Below, one piece after another: positions 8,727 to 21,197 of a stretch of DNA of 64,000 bases. The stretch is from Syntrophobacter fumaroxidans MPOB. Lineage in GTDB: Bacteria > Desulfobacterota > Syntrophobacteria > Syntrophobacterales > Syntrophobacteraceae. Within the stretch, counting starts at the first letter, position 1. Each line of letters starts with the position of its first letter. The notes under the pieces were generated by a model, which was given only the letters and a program-made list of their open reading frames with translations, searched no databases and was not told the origin of the DNA. Both the position numbers and the translations under genes were made by a program. The stretch covers positions 62,001 to 126,000 of the forward strand of contig NC_008554.1 of NCBI RefSeq assembly GCF_000014965.1. The letters are read 5' to 3'.

Positions 8727-9602
8727 CTAGATCAGTCCGTAAGCCTGGAGATCCTGGCGGAGACGCAGCCTGTTGGCCGGTGACATGGGGGCCAGAGGCA
8801 GGCGCAACTCATCGCTCGGGATCTTGTTCATCATGGCCAGCGCGGCTTTGACCGGAGCCGGGTTCGTCTCGTAGAAGAGCCCGTGGCAGAGCGGCAGCAG
8901 CCGGTAGTACAGCTTCCGCGCGGCGTCGAAATCGCCGCCGAGGAACAGGTTGCACAGATTGGCCATGTCCGCCGGGGCGATGTTGGAGACCACGGATATG
9001 ACGCCCTTGCCGCCCACGCACAGCAGGGGAAAGGTGAGGAAGTCCTCTCCGGACAGCACAACCAGCTCGTCTCCGCACCGCGCAATGATGTCCGTGATCT
9101 GCTTCATGCTCCCCGCGGCTTCCTTGATGGCCACGATGTTATCGATTTTCGCGAGCCGCGCGATCGTATCCGGTTCCATATTGACGGCCGTCCGACCGGG
9201 AATATTGTACGGCACCAGAGGGATATCGACCGCTTTGGCGATTTTCTCGTAATGACGATACAAACCTTCCTGCGTCGGCTTGTTGTAATAAGGACTGATC
9301 AGCAATGCCCCATCGGCTCCGGCGTTCTTGGCATGTTTCGTCAGGCGGATGGCTTCCTCGGTGTTGTTGGAGCCAGTCCCGGCGATAACCGGAACACGTT
9401 TGTCGACCTGCTCCACGGCGATTTCGATGACGCGCTCGTGTTCATTGAAGCTGAGCGTCGCCGATTCGCCGGTGGTTCCGCAAGGCACAATGCCGTGGGT
9501 TCCATTGGCGATCTGGAATTCAATCAGGTTGCGGAACGTCTCTTCGTCCACCTGACCGGCTTTGAACGGTGTCACTATTGCCACCATCGCGCCCTGAAAC
9601 AT
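8727..9602 (-). CDS. dapA: 4-hydroxy-tetrahydrodipicolinate synthase
   Basis: DapA condenses pyruvate and aspartate semialdehyde, the committed step of lysine and diaminopimelate synthesis. The Schiff-base lysine is K160 in NIVAIKEAAG. The GTTGE substrate block is at 42-46, and Y132 lies in the VPYNIPGRT stretch. The length of 291 residues is normal for this TIM barrel. It lies 10 bp downstream of dapF, with an ATG at 9602, and is probably translated from the same operon message. Lysine feedback control is common in the family but cannot be read from the sequence. Confidence 0.97.
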   Translation of the reverse strand: MFQGAMVAIVTPFKAGQVDEETFRNLIEFQIANGTHGIVPCGTTGESATLSFNEHERVIEIAVEQVDKRVPVIAGTGSNNTEEAIRLTKHAKNAGADGALLISPYYNKPTQEGLYRHYEKIAKAVDIPLVPYNIPGRTAVNMEPDTIARLAKIDNIVAIKEAAGSMKQITDIIARCGDELVVLSGEDFLTFPLLCVGGKGVISVVSNIAPADMANLCNLFLGGDFDAARKLYYRLLPLCHGLFYETNPAPVKAALAMMNKIPSDELRLPLAPMSPANRLRLRQDLQAYGLI

Positions 9603-9612
9603 ACGTTCCTCC

Positions 9613-10476
9613 CTATTCCCTCAATGTTTCTTTCCAAAGTTCCGCCTCGTAGACCACTTTCGCGTCGCCTTCCAGGTATACCTGTGAGAACTCCGCCGCG
9701 GCCCCGGTGGACGGGTTGTCAAAATAGATGGTCAGGGTTTCTCCACTTCTCGTCCGAACCTCCACCGGCGATTGCACCATGCCCTTGGCGGCGGCGACCA
9801 GCGCGGAGGCGATGGAGCCCGTTCCGCACGCCAGCGTCTCGTCTTCGACCCCTCGCTCGTAGGTGCGGATCGCCATGTGGTTCGCGTCTTCCACGAGGGC
9901 GAAATTGACGTTGGAGCCGGCGGGTTGAAATCGCCGGTGGTGACGCAGCAGACGCCCCCAATGGAATACGTTCATCTCCTCGAGCGCCCGGTCGTTCTCG
10001 AGGAAGCATACGACGTGCGGCACGCCGGTATTGATGAAATGAAGACGAAACGAGCGCTGTTCGGCCTCGACATTCAGGTCCGGTTCCAGACCATGGGGCG
10101 GAGTCATTCGGATCTTGACTCGCGGTTCCTTGATCTCCGCCTCGATGATTCCCGCCAGAGTCCGGAAGGACATGCGGGATTTGGCGACAATCCCCTTGAT
10201 ATGAGCGAACCTGGCGGCGCAGCGCGCGCCGTTGCCGCACATCTCCGCCTCGCTTCCATCCGCGTTGAAAAAGCGCCATCTGAAATCGACCTCGGGGTCG
10301 TTTTCGATGAGGATCAACCCGTCGGCGCCCACCGAAAGTTTCCTGCGACAGGCCAGGCGCGCCAGTTCCCGCCCCTGCTCAGGGCTGATCCCCTGAGCGC
10401 GGTTGTCGAGCACGATGAAGTCATTCCCGCTCCCGGTCATCTTTAGAAAGCGGGTCCGTTCGTTTTCAACGGGCAT
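9613..10476 (-). CDS. dapF: Diaminopimelate epimerase
   Basis: DapF interconverts LL- and meso-diaminopimelate with a two-cysteine, cofactor-free mechanism. Both catalytic cysteines are present: C80 in EMCGNGAR and C217 in ETLACGTGS. The N-terminal KMTGSGNDFIVLDN block is typical. I chose the ATG at 10476 (287 residues), which has GGAG eight bases upstream; a TTG 14 codons further up is less likely. It follows lysA with a gap of about 175 bp and precedes dapA by 10 bp. Confidence 0.96.
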   Translation of the reverse strand: MPVENERTRFLKMTGSGNDFIVLDNRAQGISPEQGRELARLACRRKLSVGADGLILIENDPEVDFRWRFFNADGSEAEMCGNGARCAARFAHIKGIVAKSRMSFRTLAGIIEAEIKEPRVKIRMTPPHGLEPDLNVEAEQRSFRLHFINTGVPHVVCFLENDRALEEMNVFHWGRLLRHHRRFQPAGSNVNFALVEDANHMAIRTYERGVEDETLACGTGSIASALVAAAKGMVQSPVEVRTRSGETLTIYFDNPSTGAAAEFSQVYLEGDAKVVYEAELWKETLRE

Positions 10477-10651
10477 CGATTCGACTCCGATTGCCGGATG
10501 CTCCGGTTTTTTATTCAAGCATCAATACTCAGCGGGAATCCCACAGACGCTGCAACCGCGGCTTTTCCCCGCCGCGTTTCGTCGGCGGGCTCCCCGTACG
10601 CCGACAGGAGAGGACGCGGCGAAATCGTCCTCCCGGTCGAGCGCCCCCCGG

Positions 10652-11926
10652 TCAGGCCGGCTGTTTGTCCGAGCTCAAGAAAGCGGGAATGGTTTCGCAC
10701 TGGATCAAATCGTCCCAGGTCTCCCGTCTTCTTATCACAAAATACCGGTCGTCCTTGACCAATACCTCCGCGGCCCGCGGCCTCGAATTGTAGTTCGACG
10801 ACATGGTGAACCCGTAGGCGCCTGCGCTCATGACCGCCAGGAAGTCTCCCGATTCGACCATGGGCAGTCCCCGGTCCTTGGCGATGAAATCCCCCGATTC
10901 GCAAATCGGCCCCACAACATCCACAATGTGGCTTTCCCTGCTCTGTCTCCGCAATGGTTGGACCTGGTGATAGGAACCGTACAGGCTGGGGCGGATCAGA
11001 TCGTTCATGGCCGTATCGGTGATGATGAAGCTCTTGCTCTGCGTTCTCTTGGTGTAGAGCACTCTGGCCAGCAAAACCCCTGCGTTGCCGACGATAACGC
11101 GCCCCGGTTCGAAAATCAATGTGCAATGCATTCCCTTCAGCTCCCGCAGAATGGCTCGGGCATATTCGCGCGGCTCCGGGGGGGCCTCCTGGTCGTAAAC
11201 GATACCGAGTCCGCCGCCCAGATCGAGGTATTGGATCGTGATTCCGACCGCCTCGAGCTTCTCGATCAGCAAGCGCAGCCGCTTGAGCGCATCCACAAAC
11301 GGCGAGATTTCGGTCAATTGGCTCCCGATGTGGCAGTCGACACCGACCACCTCGACATGGTCGAGGCTCCTGGCGCGTTCGTATGCTTTGACCGCGCTGT
11401 CGATCTCGATTCCGAATTTGTTCTTTTTCATTCCCGTGGAAATATACGGGTGGGTGTTGGGATCGACGTCGGGGTTGACCCGCAGTGCGATGCGTGCCCG
11501 GCACCCGAAAGCGGCGGCCCGCGCGTTGATGGCCTCCAGTTCCTGCGTGGATTCGATGTTGAACATCAGGATGTTTTCCCGCAGTGCGTAGTCGATTTCC
11601 TCCAGGGTCTTGCCCACCCCGGAATAAACGATCTTATCCGGAGCTATCCCCGCTTGTCGGGCTCGATAGAGCTCACCGCCCGAAACGATGTCGACCCCGC
11701 CACCAAGGGAACCGAACAGCCGCAGTACCGCCAGGTTGGAATTGGCCTTGACCGAGAAACAGGTCAGGTGGGGCACGCCCTCGAACGCCGAGTCGAACAC
11801 CGTGAAGTGATGGAGCAGCGTGGCGTGGCTGTAAACGTAGCATGGAGTTCCCACGCGCGCAGCCAGTTCGCGCAGGGGAACCCGTTCGCAGTAAAGCTCA
11901 TCGTTGTGATAGTGGAAATGGTGCAT
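10652..11926 (-). CDS. lysA: Diaminopimelate decarboxylase
   Basis: LysA is the PLP-dependent alanine-racemase-fold enzyme that makes L-lysine from meso-diaminopimelate. The PLP lysine is K60 in FSVKANSN. The HIGSQ block, the LDLGGGLG phosphate-binding loop and the CESGDFIA active-site cysteine motif of the second subunit are present. The ATG at 11926 (424 residues) begins [14 protein letters not shown], a typical N-terminus, with AGGGGA six bases upstream. It lies downstream of the FN3 lipoprotein gene with a gap of about 200 bp. Confidence 0.96.
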   Translation of the reverse strand: MHHFHYHNDELYCERVPLRELAARVGTPCYVYSHATLLHHFTVFDSAFEGVPHLTCFSVKANSNLAVLRLFGSLGGGVDIVSGGELYRARQAGIAPDKIVYSGVGKTLEEIDYALRENILMFNIESTQELEAINARAAAFGCRARIALRVNPDVDPNTHPYISTGMKKNKFGIEIDSAVKAYERARSLDHVEVVGVDCHIGSQLTEISPFVDALKRLRLLIEKLEAVGITIQYLDLGGGLGIVYDQEAPPEPREYARAILRELKGMHCTLIFEPGRVIVGNAGVLLARVLYTKRTQSKSFIITDTAMNDLIRPSLYGSYHQVQPLRRQSRESHIVDVVGPICESGDFIAKDRGLPMVESGDFLAVMSAGAYGFTMSSNYNSRPRAAEVLVKDDRYFVIRRRETWDDLIQCETIPAFLSSDKQPA

Positions 11927-12132
11927 CAAGAATCCCCTGTCGGCGGAACCCGTCATGGAGCTCCGGTATTGCGAGTTCTTGCTGCCGCTCCGACCTTCGA
12001 GCGGTGTTTGAGCGATCACGACCGCCGTGAGAACCCCGGAAGAGTTCCCACGTGGGCGGCACGGTCGGAATGACGTTGAATTTGCGAAAAGGTGTATGCG
12101 TTGTCGTCAGATCGCAAGCACATCATCCGGTC

Positions 12133-13224
12133 TTATTTCTCGAACATCAGGCTCCTGATTTCAGCCCATTTGGACAGCAGACCTTCCCGGTTGTCGTGTT
12201 GACTGCTCACCGAAGAAACCGCATAGAAGTAAACCGTGTTGGGTTTCGCGGTGTGGTCGACGTACGGGGGATGCTGGATCGGGTTGGCAGTCAGTCGCAC
12301 CATCTCCTTGCCTTCACGACGATACACGTGATACCCGGCCACTTTTTCAGTGCTCTCGGTCCATTGGACTTCCAGAGTGCCCTTGGACGGGATGACCCAT
12401 ACATTGGCGGGAGGAGGCGGCGGAAGGGCTTCCGGAGCTTTGACCTGGTGCGTCAGGGCGGGCTCGCCGACGATGGGCGTGTCCTCGAAGTAGAGAACGG
12501 GCGTGACCCGGTACCCGTACATGCGATCCGCCGCAATGCCCTGGTCCAGGTAGTTGTTGGCCTTGATCGGCGCAGGCGAAATGCGTTCCCAAACCTTGGT
12601 GGCCGAGAGTCGTTCCACCACGAACAGCAACTCTCCCTGCATGGGTTGTCCTTGATTATCCCTGGCGGGCGGCTTCCACTGCACGAGGATGCCCTGCGGC
12701 CCGGGCATGGCGCTCAGGCTCCTGATCTGACCGGGCGGATGGAAAACCTTGGCGATCGCCGTGTTGGACATGGTTACAGGGCGCCCGTCCTTGTCCTGAA
12801 TGACAATCTGGTAACGATACGCGTGCTGCAGGGAAACCGCCGGATCCGTCCAGCTCAGTTTGCCGTCGTGAACGAGAGCGGGATCGGGATAGACCGGATC
12901 GATCATCTGGAGTTCCCTCTGCACGGTGGCCGGACAATCCAGGCAGTTTCTGTTCTCCCACAACAGTTCCGATCTCAGGATGTTGAAACGATACGGGTTT
13001 TCCTTCGAAATCTTTCGCATCTGAGGCGGGATGGTCCATGTAAGCTCGACCCCTTTGGCCCGTACCTGGACCTGAAGGTCTCGGATCTGAGGCTGTGCGT
13101 CGGTCGATTCGGGCCTGGGGAAAGTCTTTCTGCCGCAACTGCCGACCGTCAATCCAAGGATAAGGACACAAATCACACCGGCTAAACGACGAGTCTGCAT
13201 GAAACGATGGACTGATGTCTTCAT
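12133..13224 (-). CDS. Outer-membrane-type lipoprotein with fibronectin type III repeats
   Basis: The protein starts with a hydrophobic signal peptide and a lipobox ending Val-Gly-Ser-Cys, so lipidation at C30 is predicted. The rest looks like tandem fibronectin type III domains: repeated VELTW and VQWKPP-like strands and Y-R-V/I-pattern strands. A pair of cysteines sits in the WENRNCLDCPA segment and may form a disulphide or bind metal. I chose the ATG at 13224; an ATG eight codons later is also possible. It lies between argH (24 bp gap) and lysA in the amino-acid operon. No enzymatic function is visible; binding or scaffolding in the envelope is an inference. Confidence 0.75.
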   Translation of the reverse strand: MKTSVHRFMQTRRLAGVICVLILGLTVGSCGRKTFPRPESTDAQPQIRDLQVQVRAKGVELTWTIPPQMRKISKENPYRFNILRSELLWENRNCLDCPATVQRELQMIDPVYPDPALVHDGKLSWTDPAVSLQHAYRYQIVIQDKDGRPVTMSNTAIAKVFHPPGQIRSLSAMPGPQGILVQWKPPARDNQGQPMQGELLFVVERLSATKVWERISPAPIKANNYLDQGIAADRMYGYRVTPVLYFEDTPIVGEPALTHQVKAPEALPPPPPANVWVIPSKGTLEVQWTESTEKVAGYHVYRREGKEMVRLTANPIQHPPYVDHTAKPNTVYFYAVSSVSSQHDNREGLLSKWAEIRSLMFEK

Positions 13225-13247
13225 AAGTCGATTTCCGCTTGTTAGGA

Positions 13248-14648
13248 TCACGAACTCAGGGACTGCTCCAAGGCATCCAGTTCGGCGCGGGCCTTCTCGA
13301 TGGCCTCCACCACTCGGGTCGTCGCGGTGCCTCCGATGGAGACCCTCTGATCGATGGCGCCGGCAACCTCAAGAAACGGGAATACGTCCTGATCGATGGT
13401 CTTGTGGAATGTCTTGAGCTCCTCGACGGTGCAATCGTGCAGTTGCTTGCGGTTCTTCAGGCAGTACTGCACGATTTGACCCACAATATGATGAGCCTTA
13501 CGGAACGGGACTCCCTTCTTGACAAGGTAGTCCGCAAGGTCGGTTGCGAGCGTAAAGCCTTGGATGGCCATTTCGCCCATGCGTTCCCGGTGGAATCGAA
13601 TCTCGGGGATCAACCTGGAAAGGAGACGCAAGGTGCTGATGATGGTATCGGCAGTATCGAAAACCGGCTCCTTGTCTTCCTGAAGATCCCGGTTGTAGGC
13701 CAGCGGGAGCGCCTTGGTGAGGGTCAGAAGCGCCATCAGATTGCCGTAGACGCGTCCCGTCTTGCCCCGCATCAGCTCCGGCACGTCGGGGTTCTTCTTC
13801 TGGGGCATGATGCTGGAACCCGTACAGAACGCGTCACTGATCTCGATGAAGTCGAATTCGGTGCTGGACCAGAGGATGAGTTCCTCGGCCAGGCGGCTTA
13901 CGTGCATCATGAGCATCGCCGACGCGGCTCCGAATTCGATCAGGTAGTCCCGGTCGCTCACCGCATCGATACTGTTTGAGGTCACCCGCGGGAAGTTCAG
14001 ATATTTGGCCGTCCATTCCATGTCGATGGGAAACGTCGTGCCTGCGAGCGCCGCGCTCCCCAGGGGCAGGACATTCGTCCGGTGGAAGCACTGTTCGAAC
14101 CTCTCGTCATCACGTTTGAGCATCTCGTAATAGGCCATGAGGTGGTGGGAGAGCAGAATCGGCTGAGCATGCTGCAAGTGCGTGAAGCCGGGCATCACGA
14201 CGCCCAGGTTTTCTTCGGCGCAGCTCACCAGGACCTTCTGCGTCTGGAGGATCAGGCCGCGGCACTGGAGCAGCGTGTCCCGCATATAGAGCCGCACGTC
14301 CAGCGCGACTTGGTCGTTTCTGCTGCGCGCGGTGTGGAGCTTCCCTCCAACCTCGCCGATCTTGCGCATCAGCTCCTGCTCGATCGCCATATGAATGTCT
14401 TCGTTGGAGGAGCCGAGGTGCAATTTCCCGCGTTCGAGCTCTCGCCGGATCTCCCCCAGTCCCTGGACGATAAGGGAGGCGTCGTCGTGGGATATGATCT
14501 TGCATTGGGCAAGCATGCGGCAATGTGCGATGCTTCCCTCGATGTCGTACCGGTACAGTCTGTTGTCAAAATGAATGGAAGCCGTGTAATCCTCGACCTG
14601 CCTGTTGGTGGGTTGATCGAAGCGGCCTTGCCAAAGCTTCTCCGTCAT
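13248..14648 (-). CDS. argH: Argininosuccinate lyase
   Basis: ArgH splits argininosuccinate into arginine and fumarate, the last step of arginine synthesis. The fumarase/lyase superfamily signature GSSIMPQKKNP lies near residue 283, with its mobile-loop catalytic serine. The N-terminal KLWQGRFDQPTN and the TGSS block agree with the family. The length of 466 residues is normal. The gene follows argG by 29 bp. Fumarate released here would also feed the energy metabolism of a fumarate-using anaerobe (inference). Confidence 0.97.
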   Translation of the reverse strand: MTEKLWQGRFDQPTNRQVEDYTASIHFDNRLYRYDIEGSIAHCRMLAQCKIISHDDASLIVQGLGEIRRELERGKLHLGSSNEDIHMAIEQELMRKIGEVGGKLHTARSRNDQVALDVRLYMRDTLLQCRGLILQTQKVLVSCAEENLGVVMPGFTHLQHAQPILLSHHLMAYYEMLKRDDERFEQCFHRTNVLPLGSAALAGTTFPIDMEWTAKYLNFPRVTSNSIDAVSDRDYLIEFGAASAMLMMHVSRLAEELILWSSTEFDFIEISDAFCTGSSIMPQKKNPDVPELMRGKTGRVYGNLMALLTLTKALPLAYNRDLQEDKEPVFDTADTIISTLRLLSRLIPEIRFHRERMGEMAIQGFTLATDLADYLVKKGVPFRKAHHIVGQIVQYCLKNRKQLHDCTVEELKTFHKTIDQDVFPFLEVAGAIDQRVSIGGTATTRVVEAIEKARAELDALEQSLSS

Positions 14649-14677
14649 ATATCGATTCTCCTCGGCATCACCGATCG

Positions 14678-15883
14678 TCAGCGCGATTTGCCGCGGACCA
14701 GGGATTCGATCTGAAGCCTCAATCCATGTAGTCTGATGAAACCGGTTGCATCGTCCTGCCGATAGACGTCGTCTTCTTCGAAAGTGGCGAAGCTCGGCTG
14801 ATACAGTGACCGGTCCGACCTGCGCCCGATCACGACACAGTTTCCCTTATAGAGTTTCAATTTTGCGGTACCGTACACGTTTTCCTGAGCGAGATCCATC
14901 GTATTTTGGAGCAGGCGCATCTCCGGGGAATACCAGAAACCGTTGTAAATCAGGCGGGAATACTGCGGGACGAGGGAATCCCTCAGGAACATCAGTTCAC
15001 GGTCCATGGTGACGGATTCCACCGCATGGTGTGCCGTCCGCATGATGGTCCCGCCCGGAGTCTCATAAACGCCCCGTGATTTCATGCCGACAAAACGGCT
15101 TTCCACGAGGTCCACGCGACCGATGCCGTGCCTGCCGCCGAGCGCGTTGAGCCGGGTCAGCAGCTGAGCGGGGCTCAACCGCTCCCCGTTCACCGCCACC
15201 GGGTTGCCTCGTTCAAAATCGATTTCGACGAATTCCGGCGCGTCCGGCGCCTCTTCCGGTGCCACGCTCAACGTGAACATCGCCGGATCCGGCTCCAGCC
15301 ATGGGTCTTCGAGGATGCCCCCCTCGTAGCTGATGTGCAGCATATTGCGGTCGGAGCTGTAGGGTTTCTCTTTGGTGACCGGGATCGGAATCCCGTGCCT
15401 GCGCGCGAACTCCACGAGATCGCTGCGCGACTTCAGGTCCCACTCCCGCCACGGAGCAATGATCTTGATGGCCGGATTGAGCGCGATGTAGGTGAGCTCG
15501 AACCGGACCTGGTCGTTTCCCTTGCCGGTGGCGCCGTGGCTCACGGCATCGGCGTCTTCCTCCTCCGCAATCCGGATCTGGGCTTTGGCGATCAGCGGCC
15601 GGGCGATGGATGTCCCCAACAGGTACTGACCCTCGTAAATTGCATTGGCCCGGAACGCGGGAAAAACGAAATCGCGCACGAACTCCTCGCGCAGATCGAC
15701 GATACGCGCCTTGACCGCGCCCGTCGCAAGGGCCTTCGCCTCGAGGCCGTCAAGTTCCTCCGCCTGGCCGAGATCGGCGGAAAATGCGACCACCTCGCAA
15801 CCGTAACTCTCGATCAGCCATTTGAGAATGATCGAGGTGTCCAAGCCGCCCGAATAAGCCAAAACCACTTTTTTCACGTCCAT
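14678..15883 (-). CDS. argG: Argininosuccinate synthase
   Basis: ArgG joins citrulline and aspartate with ATP hydrolysis to AMP. The PP-loop AYSGGLDTS is at residues 9-17, and the [13 protein letters not shown] citrulline/aspartate-binding segment is present. The 401-residue size is standard for the short bacterial class. It is positioned between argF (86 bp upstream) and argH, which fits the pathway order. Confidence 0.97.
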   Translation of the reverse strand: MDVKKVVLAYSGGLDTSIILKWLIESYGCEVVAFSADLGQAEELDGLEAKALATGAVKARIVDLREEFVRDFVFPAFRANAIYEGQYLLGTSIARPLIAKAQIRIAEEEDADAVSHGATGKGNDQVRFELTYIALNPAIKIIAPWREWDLKSRSDLVEFARRHGIPIPVTKEKPYSSDRNMLHISYEGGILEDPWLEPDPAMFTLSVAPEEAPDAPEFVEIDFERGNPVAVNGERLSPAQLLTRLNALGGRHGIGRVDLVESRFVGMKSRGVYETPGGTIMRTAHHAVESVTMDRELMFLRDSLVPQYSRLIYNGFWYSPEMRLLQNTMDLAQENVYGTAKLKLYKGNCVVIGRRSDRSLYQPSFATFEEDDVYRQDDATGFIRLHGLRLQIESLVRGKSR

Positions 15884-15969
15884 GAAATCGAATCGTCCTC
15901 TCTTTGTCCCTCACCGGTCCTGTCCGCGGCTATTCGATCGCTTCGCCGCGGATCGCCCCGGGAATCCTC

Positions 15970-16908
15970 TTACTTGCTCCCCTGTGTCGGGGCGTTGTCG
16001 CTCAAAAGCCAGTCAAGCAGCGCCATCTGGATGTGGAGCCTGTTTTCCGCCTGGTCGAAGATGGCGGAATGCGGACCCTCCATGACCGCGTTGGTGATCT
16101 CTTCGCCGCGATGCGCCGGCAGGCAGTGGAGAACGATGGCGTGAGCGGGGGCCGCCGACAGGAGTTCTTCGTTGACCTGGAACGGGCGAAAGATCGACCT
16201 GCGGGCATCGGCTTCCTCTTCCTGCCCCATGCTCGCCCACACGTCGGTGTAGATAGCGTCGGCCGACGCCACCGCCTCTTTGGGGCTCGCGGCCATGATC
16301 ACCTTGCCCTTGCCCTGGGTATCGGCCCAGTCGAGAATCTCCCGGTCCGGAAGATACTGGGACGGGCAGGCCAGCGATACGGTGAAACCGAGTCTGGCCG
16401 CCGCGTTGATCCACGAGTGGGCAACGTTGTTACCGTCGCCGATCCAGGCCACGTGCAGACCCTCGAGGGTCCCCCGCTTTTCCTTGATGGTGAGCAGATC
16501 TCCCAGCACCTGACAGGGATGGGTGCGGTCCGTGAGCCCGTTGATCACCGGAATGGACGCGTAGCGGGCCAGCTCGGTCACGTCTTCCTGGGCGAAAGTC
16601 CTTATGACGATGGCATCCACGTATCGCGCCAGCACTCGGGCCGTATCCGCCAGCGGTTCCTGCCTCGAGATCTGCGTGTCCCTGGCACTCATGAAGATGC
16701 TGTGCCCACCCAAACGATAGATCGCCGCCTCGAAAGAGACCCGGGTGCGCGTGGACGGTTTCACGAAGATCAGAGCTACGACCTTGTTCCTGAGAGACTG
16801 CCGCAGATTCCCTTCGGCCAGTTCCCGCTTCATGGTCTCCGCTCTCGAGATCAGTGCGACGATTTCATCAGCGCTGAGATCCCTGATGGAAAGCAGATCG
16901 CGCTTCAT
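15970..16908 (-). CDS. argF: Ornithine carbamoyltransferase
   Basis: ArgF makes citrulline from ornithine and carbamoyl phosphate. The carbamoyl-phosphate motif STRTR is at residues 52-56 (in KPSTRTRVSFE). The HPCQVLGD block and the C-terminal HCLPAHRGEEI motif identify the ornithine rather than aspartate enzyme. The start codon overlaps the argD stop by 4 bp (ATGA), indicating translational coupling. Placement in the arg biosynthetic cluster argues for an anabolic role, although the window also carries carbamate kinase. Confidence 0.97.
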   Translation of the reverse strand: MKRDLLSIRDLSADEIVALISRAETMKRELAEGNLRQSLRNKVVALIFVKPSTRTRVSFEAAIYRLGGHSIFMSARDTQISRQEPLADTARVLARYVDAIVIRTFAQEDVTELARYASIPVINGLTDRTHPCQVLGDLLTIKEKRGTLEGLHVAWIGDGNNVAHSWINAAARLGFTVSLACPSQYLPDREILDWADTQGKGKVIMAASPKEAVASADAIYTDVWASMGQEEEADARRSIFRPFQVNEELLSAAPAHAIVLHCLPAHRGEEITNAVMEGPHSAIFDQAENRLHIQMALLDWLLSDNAPTQGSK

Positions 16909-18095
16909 TGTGTCTCCTCCGCCAAAGCATCGTCCAAAGCCTGAATGAGACGATCGATTTCCGCCCGTTCGACAACCAGTGGGGGAACGAACCTCAATAC
17001 CGAGTCGTGCGTGCAGTTGATGACATAGCCCCGCTCCAGCAGCTTCGTCACCACGTTCTGTCCCGGCCTGTCCAGCTCGGCCCCCACCATCAACCCGAGG
17101 CCGCGGACTTCCCGGATCGAGGGTCTGCGCTGCTGGAGCTCCCTCAGGCGCCCCATGAGATATTCTCCCGTTTCACGAACTCTCTCGAGCAGGGAAGGCT
17201 CGGAGATGATCCTCAAGACCCGCAGTGCCACCGACGTCACCAGGGGAGTTCCCCCGAAGGTCGTGGCGTGCGTGCCGGGCACAAAGGCCTCGGCGGCCTG
17301 ATTGGTGGCCAGCATCGCCCCGATGGGCAGTCCGTTGCCGAGGGCCTTGGCAAGCGTCATGATATCGGGGGTGACCCCGTAGTGCTCGTGGGCGAACAGC
17401 CTTCCGGTGCGCCCCATGCCCACCTGCACCTCGTCAAAAATCAGCAGCAGGTCATGCTTTCGGCACAGTTCCTTGAGACCCTCCAAATAGTTCGCGGGAG
17501 GCAGGTTGATCCCCCCTTCGCCCTGAATGGGTTCCACCATCACGGCGCAGGTGCGTTCCGTGATCGCGTTCTCCACCGCGGCCGGCGATCCGAAGTCGAC
17601 GAAGGCAAACCCTTCCACCAGCGGCTCGAATCCCTTGTGCACCTTTTCCTGCCCGGTTGCCGAAAGGGTTGCGAGGGTACGGCCGTGAAAGGAGTCTTTC
17701 ATGGTGACGATATGAAAACGGCCCTCTCCGTAGCGGTCCTTGCTGTACTTGCGCGCCAGCTTTATGGCTGCCTCGTTGGCTTCGGCTCCGCTATTGGAAA
17801 AAAATACCTTATCCGCAAAAGAAAGCCGTGTCAATTCCGCCGCCAGTTCAATCTGCGGCCGCGTGTAAAAAAGGTTGGAGACGTGAATGAGCGTATCCGC
17901 CTGCTCGCACAGCACCCGCGTCACTTCCGGGTTGCAGTGACCGAGGTTGCACACCGCGATTCCGGCCAGAAAGTCCAGGTACTCCTTATCGTTATCATCC
18001 CACAGGCGGCAGCCTTTGCCGCGCACGAAGGTCACGGGGAGTCGTGCGTAAGTGTTGAAGATGTGCTCCTGAGACAACGCCTTGTAGTCTTCCAT
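16905..18095 (-). CDS. argD: Acetylornithine aminotransferase
   Basis: This is a PLP-dependent class-III aminotransferase that makes N-acetylornithine from N-acetylglutamate semialdehyde. The IFDEVQVGMGRTG block and the PLP lysine near K249 in TLAKALGNGLPIG are present. The ATG at 18095 has a textbook AAGGAG eight bases upstream, giving 396 residues. It lies 69 bp downstream of argB and overlaps argF by 4 bp. In organisms using the succinylase lysine route ArgD doubles as DapC; here dapL makes that unnecessary. Confidence 0.96.
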   Translation of the reverse strand: MEDYKALSQEHIFNTYARLPVTFVRGKGCRLWDDNDKEYLDFLAGIAVCNLGHCNPEVTRVLCEQADTLIHVSNLFYTRPQIELAAELTRLSFADKVFFSNSGAEANEAAIKLARKYSKDRYGEGRFHIVTMKDSFHGRTLATLSATGQEKVHKGFEPLVEGFAFVDFGSPAAVENAITERTCAVMVEPIQGEGGINLPPANYLEGLKELCRKHDLLLIFDEVQVGMGRTGRLFAHEHYGVTPDIMTLAKALGNGLPIGAMLATNQAAEAFVPGTHATTFGGTPLVTSVALRVLRIISEPSLLERVRETGEYLMGRLRELQQRRPSIREVRGLGLMVGAELDRPGQNVVTKLLERGYVINCTHDSVLRFVPPLVVERAEIDRLIQALDDALAEETQ

Positions 18096-18164
18096 GGGAG
18101 TGGCTCCTTTCCGGTTGTTCATGCGGGGCGACGGCGCATTCTGATGCCAACGGTTCAACGGCGT

Positions 18165-19067
<903 letters not shown>

Positions 19068-19160
19068 TCATCCTGTCGATCTGGTCTGGCGTGTCCAAAG
19101 CTCATTGGGAAACCCGTCGCCCCGGGGGAGACGGGAAAAACCTGTCGGAATGAACTTTCC

Positions 19161-20561
<1,401 letters not shown>

Positions 20562-20566
20562 GTTGA

Positions 20567-21106
20567 TCAGAGCTCCTCGAAAGTGAATTCCCTGTTCGTA
20601 TAGATGCAGATGGATGCGGCGATGTTCATCGCCTCTTCGGCGATCTCCCGGATGGACATCCCGGTATGCCTGATGAGCGCGCGGGCCGCCGCCAGAGCGT
20701 AAGGCGCACCCGAGCCCACCGCCGCAAGACCGTCGTCCGGTTCGATGACGTCGCCCGTGCCGCTCAGAATGAAGCAGTCGTTCCGGTCGGCGGCCACGAG
20801 CAGTGCCTCGAGGCGCCTCAACGCCCGGTCCATGCGCCAGTCCTTGGCGAGCTCGACCGCGGCGCGCTTGAGGTTTCCATTGTATTGCTCGAGCTTGCCC
20901 TCCAGCCTCTCGAACAGCGTGAACGCGTCCGCCGTTGAGCCGGAAAACCCCGTGAGAATGCGGTCGTGATACATCTTGCGGACCTTTTTCGCCTGGTGTT
21001 TTACGACCGTGTCTCCCATGGTCACCTGGCCGTCGCCCGCCATGACCACTTTGCCGTCCTTCTTGATGGCCAGCACGGTTGTCCCGTGCACAACGGTTTC
21101 ACCCAT
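20567..21106 (-). CDS. hslV: ATP-dependent protease peptidase subunit HslV
   Basis: HslV is the proteasome-like peptidase of HslUV. The catalytic nucleophile is the threonine exposed after removal of a short propeptide, here expected to be T9 after MGETVVHG; the HG/TT junction is the normal processing site in this longer-N-terminus class. GDGQVTMG and the [13 protein letters not shown] block are typical. The length of 179 residues is standard. It starts the hslVU pair; xerC lies 91 bp upstream. Confidence 0.96.
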   Translation of the reverse strand: MGETVVHGTTVLAIKKDGKVVMAGDGQVTMGDTVVKHQAKKVRKMYHDRILTGFSGSTADAFTLFERLEGKLEQYNGNLKRAAVELAKDWRMDRALRRLEALLVAADRNDCFILSGTGDVIEPDDGLAAVGSGAPYALAAARALIRHTGMSIREIAEEAMNIAASICIYTNREFTFEEL

Positions 21107-21197
21107 GTCTTTTCAACTCTCCTCTAACAGAACTACGCCAATTCATGACCATGAACCCAATCGGCACATGTCCCGCGACCGGTAAGCCGAAGCCCGT

